Assembly (NCBI GenBank): GCA_037074705.1
Contig: CM073595.1
Location: 65,586,139-65,650,138 of the forward strand
DNA: 64,000 nt
From: Zhengitettix transpicula
Taxonomy: Eukaryota; Arthropoda; Insecta; Orthoptera; Tetrigidae
Direction: 5' to 3'
Part shown: piece after piece, positions 49,101 through 61,100 of the stretch
Numbering within the stretch: position 1 is the stretch's first letter
Layout: every line of letters begins with the position of its first letter
Notes under the pieces: model-generated
The model's database searches: none
Seen by the model: the letters and a program-made list of their open reading frames with translations, nothing else
Told to the model about the DNA's origin: nothing
Program-made: the position numbers and the translations under genes

Positions 49101-52100
49101 CCTCAGCGTAGCTCACTACCAGACATTCCTCTGACACCACGGGAGCGTCTAATCCTTGAACAAACATCGAGCTCAATCATCGACAGACATAATCATAATC
49201 CGATTGTTCATTCTCAGAGTTCAGAATCTATTTTAAATGATACTAGTCCCCCTCCCAAACCTCCCCTACCTTCACGGTTAGTAGTTTTATTTGTATTGTG
49301 TAGTACATTTGTAAAATAGTATGTTTGCATGAGATGAAATATATTACAAAAACAGCTGGTCAAAAGATCCATAATTTTTTCAAATACATGAGCATAAATA
49401 TATTATCTATAAGTAAAAAAAATTGTTTGTTTGCAAATCATAAATCCTGTCTCTCTAAAAATCATTTAACTTGATCTACAAAACTCTTTTATGAGATTAG
49501 AATAATCACTTAAACCTAAGGTGACATGCTTTAGTAAATTCGTCATTACCCATGTAAATGGTTTAAATAGGTCCTCTTAACAGGTATAAAAATTGTGTGT
49601 TGGTCATGCTATTGAACAGACTTGTTTACCAATTGTGAATCAGTGTTTCAGCCCCATTCATTTTCACATAAACATCATAAAAGTATTCTTCTTGATTGAA
49701 GTATGTGATTGTGTTATAAGCCATAATATTATAAGTACACTCATGCTTATAAATGTGTTTAAAATATAATGTGGCTCTTTACCTATGTTAGTGTAACATT
49801 ATTTTATTTGAAATACTGAAAAATATAATTAGGAAATTAAGACTTTGTTTCAATAAAGTAATAAAATCTTATTTTGTCAGATGTTATCATATGTCGGAGA
49901 GTGGGGATGACCCTCCACCACTGCCTCCCAAACGTAGGACACGTCAGCAACAAATACAGCAGAATGCTAGTGAAATTGATTCTTTTAGTCTTGATAGATT
50001 AAGTCTGCGTAGTAAGTCACCAGAGGACACCTCATCCCTGTTGAGTGCTTCTGCTGGTAGTCTTGACTCTGTTTTAAATCATTCTCGAGACGAGGAAGAA
50101 ATACAAGTGCTTATGGACCCATTAGAGGATTCTATATTATCTAGTGAAAATTTCTTGATGCAAGGTTAGTGGTTTATGTTGTATTGGAATTTACAAAGTG
50201 AAAATTAAACTTATTCTTTTTATGTGCTTATAATTGTTGGTTTTGGTCTATTATATAAGTTAAAAGTATTAATAATGACCTCATGTTTTAACAGACATAT
50301 TATTATGGAAAATAAGTCACATTCATGGTTTCAATATACACAACAGTAAATTATTTATCAAGATAATCTTAAAGTATTTTTACTAATCAGAGCAATGTAA
50401 GGTTTATAGTAGTCATGGTTTCCTTTTTTCTAAAATGAAAACTTCTTCCTTTCGAAATGCTAGACAGCCATATCTTTCTCAACTATTGTGGCAAGATTAC
50501 ATGGGCATTATTCCTTGTCTATCTTAGTGATATTACATTGGAATGTGTGAATGTATTATAAAATTGTGTTAAATATAACATAACAATTAAAATATGCTGC
50601 CATTACATTGCTCCAATTCTTCCATAGGAACGGCTTCATTGGTGAATGGGAATGCAACTTGTTGCTACTATGATGCTTCAAATATCAAGCCTGCAATTAC
50701 AGCTACTCCTACAGCCACAACTTCCCCAGCCATAACTTCTACTTCTGATATACAAACTTTGAACTCTAATGATAACCCTCCTTCCCTCTTAGCACCAAAT
50801 CAAGAGGTGCGGAAATCACCTCTGTTCAATGCAGAAATTTCTGGTATAATGCCTGGTTCTGTTATAGGTAAATGTGTAGAAAACTGTTTGTTATTTAGAA
50901 TACATATATACATATTCAATTCCAACCAATACCCTCTTTTTAGGATTTGATACATCAGTAGCAGAATCAGGATTTACTTCAATGCATTCATTGAGAAGTT
51001 CAAGTCAGAGCTACACAGCATCTTCAGTTTCATCTCATCAGTTTAGTTCCTCGGTTTCCCGGTCGTCACAGCAGAGCAGTGTGTCTTGTGAGTCAAGCAG
51101 CAGCAAAACGTGGCAGATTCATAAGTCCAGCACCACTTTGGAAACAAATTTTTCCAGTATGACATTTTCACAACACACGGAATCTATGTCAAGTGTTCTT
51201 GCGAGTGATAGCTCAGATGGTCTTTGTATTGGAAGCCCTCCTGCTCTGCCTCAGAAGACACGTTCAAGGCGACGTAAGGACCGACAATTGTCTCAGTATG
51301 ACAACATCAGCACAGATGGCACTGAGAATGAAACTCAACAAGATCATGTTGTGAGTTGCAGCATGCACATGGTCAAACATTCTGGCTGTCGAAGTCCGGA
51401 TGGGAAGCCACCTCCTCTTCCACCAAAGAAGAAACACAGTAAGTATTATTTAATTTACTTTAATGAATCTTATGAAAATATTCTCTTTACATACTAAGAG
51501 CAGCATGAACCATGTTGAGGACAGTAGTATTTTTTCATGGTTCACAGAAAAAGTTTCCTCAGGGCAGTGAACTAAATAACTTGTCTTTGTTTCTTAGTGT
51601 TCCAATCAGTGGCCTATTCAGGTAAGTGTGAAGTGGGTACATACTTAATTTTTCTGTTGTACTTCTCTCACTGTCCTCTTTTAAGTTAATGTTTCAAAAC
51701 CAATTATTTTCAGTTGATGGTAAAAGATTAGAATGTCTTTGAGTTTGGCAATGTTTGTGTAGATTTCTGTACAGTTGCATTGCCTGAGTAAATGTAAAAT
51801 TTTACTTGTCTGTATCTTATATGTTACATTAATTTTAAAATAATTTATTGTGTGCCATGAGTAAATAGAAGCTTTCTGTATAATAATTTATCTTTATGTT
51901 TCACATAAAATTTTCAAGGGGAGACTTGAAATAAATGTAATTAATGTATAATATCCCATAATAAACAGCTTCAAATATTTGTGTATATCATATCTTGTCT
52001 GTGTTAATTGATACTTTCTAGTAATTAAGATAATACCATATGGTTGTGACAGGCAATAATAGAATTATAGATTGGAAATCAATACATAATTTCATGGAAT

Positions 52101-55100
52101 ACAAGTACATGATGACCAATTACATACAAAGAGAAATTATTGTACATGATGTATGCTAGTTACTTTATATCACTACCGAATATTTGTGATATTAAATTAA
52201 AACACTAAATCATGTAGTCTAAGTATATGTGTGTTTATAGACAGATCATTTAATATTTCACCCAGTTAGCTACTGCCAAGCATGTAAAGTTTAGAATTTA
52301 AACAATGGGAAATTATGTTGAAACATTATGCATTAAGTTTCTTTTTACAAATGATGAATTATTATAATACAATTTCTAGTATCATTTTTATTTACTTATC
52401 TTTTTTATTATCTTTCATTTTTTTATATACTGAAAACTCCTCATTTTATTGATAAAATAATTAAGTTCAGATACTTTTAAAATTGATATACCTAGCATTG
52501 GCATTAATTTATGATATTACTAACATGTTGGTAGTGTAACTTCCAATAGCAGATACTATTTTTTAACAGTATTTCATTGTAATCAATCTGCATATACTCT
52601 GAATATACTATTTACTTTCTTTAAGTGTTTCTTATTCATCTGCAAATTGCAGGACAACTTTTCGAAAATTCAGAGATTGCAAACACCTCCACTTTGAATG
52701 AGTAAGGTTTGATAGGTTGACAATAGATTTAACAAATAATTCATCATTGAATCTCTGCTTTGTGTGTATTTAACTTTCAAATAAAGGAACCTTTCAGAAT
52801 ATTTTAACATAATTAAAAGTGATTTATCCATCATCATTTTGTAACTTCCTCTAAATTTGACGTGAACAAATTACTGCATACTTTCCATAAATAGGTTAAT
52901 GACATTTTTTTCTTTCTTTATAATGAATAGATTAACTTCATTATATCAGTAAATATCTTAATGTATAAAATTTCTAATTTGTCACTAAAATACATTTTCA
53001 CCAAATTTCTAAATTTTACTTGAGAATACTTATTGTATTACTTACTTTAGTTTGTTATTTTCTGTTAGCGATACATTTTGGATCCATCTGAATCTACGGT
53101 GTTTCTTTATTTCTCAACACAATATGTTTTTAAAACTAATTATATATTTTAAAACGGCATTTAATAATTGAGGCAGCTAATGCCAGACTCGACTATCCCT
53201 TTTCTGAACCTATTTGAGATAATCGTTTTTTTGGCTTTGCTTGACATTTATGTCTTTGTGCTGACATATCATGAGCGTTGAGTAAACTACACTCGGACCA
53301 CTCTGGCATTGAGAAGATGGACACATAATTCTCTAAACCTGAGTTACATATGTGGTATAGCCCATTCTGGCATTAACTGCCTCAACTTAAATGTATATTC
53401 AAGGCTGTTACTTCATTTTTAAATAATACACAAATAAAATGTACATAAATAAAATGAACTGCAAATAGTTTGTTGCAATCTTCTTTATCAGTTTTTTGTA
53501 TTTTTTTAAAAGAAGGAAATGAATATGTTCATTATAAACACACAATTTTATTATTGTTAAATTAACAATATTTAAAGTATAAATTTATAGTAACTAATGG
53601 TATATTATTATTCAGGAGTTCCATTGCCTGGTTTGGAAGAAGAAATTAAGTATGGTAAAGAGAGAAATTAAATCTATGCCTGCGTAACGACACAGAAACC
53701 ACTCTCCGTAGAGTGTGCATAACTAATTAGGATTTTCATCTGTAGAGGGTTTTGAACATGTGAACTGCATTGATGGTCCATACTCCTAGAGGTCTATTAT
53801 TCCTTCCTCTCATTCGATTATCTTTTCTCCTTTCACTATGATCCTATTTCTCTCTTTACCAGTTTTAATTTTTTTTAAAAAAAATCAAAATAGAATATCT
53901 AAACATTAAATTCACCATTAAAATTCAAATACAAGTTATTTTTGTATGTAGAGTTTAATTCATTAGTTTAATGAATTAACTTAAATTTATCAGAACTTCA
54001 AATTCTTTAATGTAATATGTTATTATTTTATATTAATCTATTGAATAATATGTTTTTAATTTATTAGCTTATCTGATATTGCTTTACAAAACTACAGATT
54101 ACTTATTTGCCAATATAACTTGTTACTCAAATACTGTTTTAGTTAGTTGTTATTCATGTTCTTGGCAAATTCACAGTTGAAATGCTAAATATCTAATTTC
54201 CTATCATCACAGAAGAGAACAATTTTGTTTGTCCTTCATGATACTATGTTGTTGGAAATTTTTAAAAATACAACCATTATCACAGAATGAAAATTGTTCT
54301 ATTTCATTCTTTAAGCAGTAAAGTTACATATTTCAGGCGAATGCTATCTATTGAAATATGTAACTGTATTACATTCTATTATTATTGAATTGACTGTGTA
54401 TTAATAATGTTGAAATCAACACCTTACTCAGTATGGTAATCTTGGACATAGAAAATTATTTTCTTACAGAGATAATTTAAAGTAACACATCTGACATCTT
54501 CAGGTGTTTTCATATCTTGAAAAGGATATTTGTGTTATATAAGAAGCCATATTTTCAGGTAAACTGTGAAATACAAAAATCTTTTTTATACATATTGATT
54601 TATTTACAGTCACATCAACAGCTCCGGTTATTAGCTACTCATTAAGGGAACTTATTTTTGCCTTTTTTGGGGACTTGCATTGACAAGAGTTTTCTCTCAC
54701 ACACACAAACATGCCCTAGCTGGGATTTGAACCCGGGACCTTTGTGATGTGAGGCGGCCACAATGACCCCTACACCACAGAAGGTCGGCTCAAAAATCTT
54801 CTGTCAGATCATATTCACAAGTTACATTTTCTGCTCTGCATAATGATGAATCATAAAAAATTATACCAAAAGCCTTTTAAATTCTATGTATTAAAACTGA
54901 AAAACATGTATATTTTTTCCTTTTGATAGCAGTCTGGTGGCTTGCCTCAGTATCTCTCTATGGTGATCAAAGAATGACAAAATGAAATCTGTAATAATGA
55001 ATTACTTGTGAGTTATTGCTTATGAGATATAGATCAGTAAAGATGGCAGAATTATTGGGTTTTCATCTATTATATATTTTAATTTTGCTGTATTGAAAAT

Positions 55101-58100
55101 AGTTACACTGCATTTACTATAAATATTATGTAATTATATATAAACCTTATACATAGGCACTTCCCTCTGTAATCTGAGGTTTCTTAAAAATAATCATGAT
55201 TTAGATTATTGTACAATAAATTATTAATTGATGTAACTGTTCTCTATTTCATCTTTTTTTATTTTTTGGGAAACTCGTACAATATTGATGGATCTGTCAA
55301 ATTTTCAGTTTACTAAATATTCCTGTATTAATTTGATGCAGGCTTTTCATTATCATCCCTGCACCATAAGCCCTGCATGTTTTTTATTTTTATTATGCTT
55401 GCTGGCAGCTTTAAGCTTAACATTGAAAAGTGTAAACTTTCCATAGATATTTTTTGTTTTAATGTGTTAATGATTTTATGCAACAGTATATTGTATAAAG
55501 TCAACTTGTGTCATTTGCATACATATACATACATTATATTAGAAAATACTAGTTTCCCTTTGAAGAAAGTGTCAACTTTACTCATTTAACTTAAGTTATT
55601 AAATTGTATCTTTTAATAAGTTTTTGAGCAATGAAATATTTTAATGTTTCATTTTATTGAATGTACACATGGACTTCAAAAGTAAATTAAGATTAGTTAA
55701 AAGAAATTATTTATTAAATATAATTTAGCGAACTTTTAATAGAGTTAGTGTTACAAATGCAAGAACATCGCAAAATTCATGGTTTTTCAGTGAATAATTT
55801 TTTCTTGCAATTATACAAAGCCCAATAAATTAACCACTTCTTCATAATTACTGCTTGATGAAAAACTCAAGTCTTTATATACCTCCAAAATATAATAATA
55901 CACTTAACTCGGTAATATGAAGTTTTTAAAGAAAATATTACTTTATTTGGTATGCTTGTGTAATATTACAATTGCAATTGATATCAACTCACAAGACTTT
56001 ATATGTCTTCAGAATATAATTATAGTTTACAGTTTTAGTAAATTAAATGAATTACTATTTAGTTTTATTAACTTAAAATATATTATTTCCAATATTTTTG
56101 TTTGGGGCTAACTATTAAAATTTTTATTATTTAAAATGTGTGAAACAGAAACAAATTTTCATATGAGCCACAGTTAACAGTGTTTTCCCTGTATTACAGT
56201 AATGGCATACATGGAAATGTTTGGAAATTGCTCCCATGGCAGCACAAATGAATTCATGCGTCACTCAGTACACACCTACAACCTTCTCCAAGCCGAATGG
56301 CAACAACAGGAACTTTCACTTTCTTCTACACAATCCTGTTCCTTTACTGTGGTTTCTAGCCCTAACAGGTAAATTAATTTAACATTTATGTCTGAATTTA
56401 TTTGCTTTTTTAATCTTCTATACTAATGAAGCTCAAAGTTTATATATTTATACAATGACAAGTGATAGTTATTAATTATATTTATTAAACATTTGTAAGT
56501 TTTTGTAGGAACAATTTTTGTCCAATGTTAATATAAATTTATTTGTTTTCTTTCTGAGACATGGGCAGCAAAATGACTTTATCATGATCTAAGATTGTTA
56601 ACTAATTGTGATTTTGCTGTCTTACATTTTAATTTACTTCTGAAAATTGTTATGTGCACACCACTCTTATAATTGAAAGCTTGAAAATTTCAGTTTAATC
56701 TGCTTATTTTTTTAGCATTGATGTATCTACAAAAGAAATGGTTTCCCTGCCTCCTGCTCTACCTCCTAAGCGATGTCGTACATCTAGTGTAAAATCTGCA
56801 ACAAGTCCTCCACCTGTCTCCCCACCACCAACTGTTGCTGCAATCCTTGATAGTTGTGTAAAGGTCGAAGATGTAAGCCCAATTTGGTATGTATCGTATG
56901 TATGTAAACTAACTCAAAGTAGATCTTCATTCATTTACTGTTGTAATAACATAGCAAATTCACCTTAATTTTTGGTTAATATATAAATTTGTCACAATGT
57001 TAAAGATAAGTAATGATGCTACACATACTGATATTCTGATAGGGCCTTTAATTTTACATTGAATGTATTTTGAAAATAATATTCAGATTTTGTTCATTCA
57101 CAATATCATCATCTATTTAAACTGGTCTGCTTAGAAATATTATAAGTTTATAACTAATAAACTCATGTAGTTTTCTTAATGAACAAACAAATTGTATCAC
57201 TGATGTATTTGCATAATATATTTTCATTACTTGTATTGCATTATTTTGTTCTTATTTATTAAGAACCATGAATAATGTTAAATTATGTAATTACTCAACA
57301 AAACTGAATGATTATCTTAATTGTAGATATATACTAAGATTAGACCTTGCACACATTTTGGTGCTAAATCAACTTCAATCTGCTTTTTGGATGTGACTAT
57401 TAGTTCATGTTGACATATTGCATTGATAATTTCTTATATCAAAGCTGTGTTTTCAGCCTGCGTGTTATTTTTAATTATTAACATACTATTAATTTTATAA
57501 ATTAAAAGTCTTGTATCCTTACTTGCTGAAATAATCCATTCAGCTTTTAACTCATGTTATTTCACTCTGTAATGTATATTGTAAGTTTAAAAAAGTGCTT
57601 GTCATTTTAGATTTCTTGGTTGTATTTAATCACAATAATTTTTCAGCTGTGAAGAGGAGAAAAATGTTATAGTTCCAGACAAGACAGAAGTTAAATCACC
57701 TCCAGCTTCATCTGTGGCAATAACCACTGCTCTTATTGAAAGTGATCTGCAAGATGATACAAATGTGTTGGATGAGTTAGACATTATTAGATTCCTTGTG
57801 TACAAGAAAACTGAAGAAGAAGGACCTGATATCCGTGGTGGTCATCCTGATGCACTTATAATACATGCAACTAAAGCCAATAAGAATGGTGAGTCTGTGT
57901 GTGCAAGAAAATTTTTCTGTTTGAAAAATACAAATCTAATTCTCATTGTGTCCCCTCCCTTCTACTACAGTTAATTTATTGTTGATTTTCATTGTTAACT
58001 CATGTAGTAAAATGCTAAATACTCATGATATTTTCATGTACCATATTTGATTTAATTTTAACTGTTCAATATCTTATGCTGTGTATTTTTATTGTTTGCT

Positions 58101-61100
58101 ATCAATAGAGGAGAATGAGACAGGTAAGCTTTCATATACTGTTTATTTAACTTTTCTTCTTTCCTTCAACATTATTACTAGGATATTTTTCATTATTATT
58201 TTTACAATCAAATGCAAACCTAATATAAATATATATGACCAATTTAAGACTATTTATTTATTTAATTAAAAAAATTATTTGAGTATCTTATTTTATTTAT
58301 TTTAGTATTCTAGTACCTTCTTCAGATATTTTCTGTGGAGAAATTACAGTATACAAATTTGTTGTTATCGCAAAAGACGTGATTTTGCAGATTGTAGTTA
58401 AAACAAAATATGCTATACAACATTATGCAATTGAGAAACACCTAATTATAACTATATGATAAAAGCTATTTGACACCATAGTTAAAAATTTCACTAAAAA
58501 TTGGAAGTTATTCCAAAGCACTCATTAACACTCTACACACTAATACAGTTGTGGCAAAACTGAAAGAAACCAGAACCTTCAATATTTTGTCCAGTTCCTC
58601 AAGTATTTACAATCTGTCCCTGTGACCTTATATTGCAAAATTATATCAATAATAATCACAAATTTCATTTCAAATAACAAAGTCCATAAGACAATATTAT
58701 TTCCCATTTGTTATTAACTTAGAAAGTTTTTAAAGTAATGAAGCTCTGAATTATTTTCTCTCTTTGACTTTAATTAAATAGCTATTTATTTTATGGTATT
58801 CAGTTTTAATTGCCTTTGCTTAGCTTAGTGTTTATTTTGTAAAGAATTATTTTGCTATTTTACATTTCAGATTTTCTTTATCAAGAAGCATTTTTAACCA
58901 CTTACCGCACCTTTCTTTCTCCTTTGGATTTGGTTTGTAAACTGTGTAGGAGACATCAGAGATTCAACTGCTCTTCAGATCTTACGAAGCAAAGAGCTGC
59001 TCGGGAGGCTTTCTCACTGCTAGTCAGAGTCGTCAGTGATCTCACGTATGTTCATTATATTATATTAATAAAGTTTTGTCATTTACTGCATATTTGGAGA
59101 TACTTCACAGGTTAAATTTAAATTCTTTATTCATTCATCTCATGGTTCATATAATGTATATTTCTTATGCCTATATAATCTAGAATAAAATATCTTTATC
59201 GTTGCAATACTTCACACAGCTGCTTGAGGGTAGGCTTCCACTGTCAATTTATCATCCACAACAGTTTTGTCCACACATTCACACTCTGCCCATACACTCC
59301 ACCAATGAGCAGCAAGTGTTTATGCCATGTTTGAACCCTCTATCATCCCTAATACATTACAGCCCCTCACACAAATCTTTACATCAAATTAAATAAAACA
59401 TTACTTGCCTTTCCATACACCTTGTATCAAATAAATGCAGGCATTGTACAGCATTTTATACCTATTACCAAATATATTGTGAAATTTCACAGTGAAATTA
59501 AGTTAAACACAGTTCCCAATAGCTTTGTATATTCTTATTCATTTTCAACAACTTTGATATTTTTTCCTATTAACCCTGGCAAATGCCCTATCCCCTATTT
59601 CATTTAAAGTTGACCTTATATGTGGGAACTGTCCTTCAAACATGTTTTACAGTCCATGTAAATCCCAAAATTCAGCATTCTTCAACTTAAATAATTTTGT
59701 CTAATTTCTAAAGCATTCCTTTCCAATTTTACAAATAAATAAAATGGTTAAGATCGGTATGTGTTGGTGTTACTACCATAACCCATTATCCATTATAAAA
59801 TATTCTATTCTGTAAAGAATGATAAGATTTTTTATTATGTAGTTGAATGAGAATTGCAGAACACACTTGAGCAATGTCTGACTTACAAGAAGAATTACCC
59901 ACCCACTTAATAGATATAACTTCTCTGCCTTCTGACTTCCCCTCCCCCCTAGTAACCTGTTCTACTCAAATAAGTATATTTGCTTACTCATATTACCCAA
60001 TCCTCATATATTGTTCAGAAATATATATGAGTGATTGCTCGAGTGTATGATACTTGTATACTCTCTCTGATTTTCTCCTTTTTTGGTTCATCCCTGCCAC
60101 AGTTTAATGGAATTGAGCATTCCAACCCTACTCTATGCTGACCAAAAAAGGGACATAACCCAATAATTCAAATTTTATTATTCCGGTATGCTGTGCTCCC
60201 ATTATTATTCCTATTTTTAAAGTATGAAATTGTTTTTCTCTCAATGACACACACAATATTAAGAGAATTGGATAAATCATTTCATTTGTCTTCATTCAAA
60301 AATTGTTTATTAATCAAGATTTTTATTTTCCAGTATGTCTGATTTGGATGATACTGTACTTAAAACTTTGATGGATTTTGTCTATCAACTATTGTGTAGT
60401 GGAGACTTGACAATGGCAAAAGCTTTACGTGTTAAAATTTTGGAAAAGTACAATGCGAAGAAACACCATAACATTACTAGTACATTGCTGTCGTCCCTCA
60501 ATGTATACACAAGGTATTGTAAATTGTTTTTATTAAAAGATGTTAAGAAATTTTAATCAAAACTATCACAATTTTTAAGTCATTATTAGACTTGAGCATG
60601 GGTTCTGTGATTGTTCAAAATTGGACAAAAATGAAGTTGTGTAAGCTGTTCAAGCACAATTTTCAGCTGCTTTAGTCCCTATGGAATGAACATGTCTCTA
60701 CACCACTACATTTTTTGGTCCTTAAACAAGTCAAACAATTGTTTGTCTGTGGAATTCTACATAAAATAACTGGGAAGGTATGGTGATAGTTGTATTGAAT
60801 TTGTTAAGAATAATACTTTGTTACATTTAACAACAATATTTATCTGAGTTCTCAGAATTCCAAACAGGAATGACTTTAACTAAAGTAGATAGCAGTACCA
60901 GCCATAAAAACGTGGCTAACAAATGTTAATACCCAGTTGGAATCCTGAGAACTCCTTACCCAGCAGTTACATTGGAAAAAATGTATGATCCCTAAATATT
61001 TAATTGTTATATATATACACACCCTATTCATCATAATTTGGCATTTAATCAGGGCTCTAAGATGAGTGTTCAGTATTATTCTATGACCCATAAAAATATT

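Noticed and set aside
56870..56876. GAT|GTAAGC as the donor of C3G exon 11
   Set aside because: It gives phase 0, but exon 12 needs two leading bases; the TTTG|GTATGT donor at 56887 fits.
60100..60160. LINE reverse-transcriptase C-terminal remnant (IPTLLYADQKRD)
   Set aside because: Only about a dozen residues match the general 'PTLLYG' pattern; too short to call.
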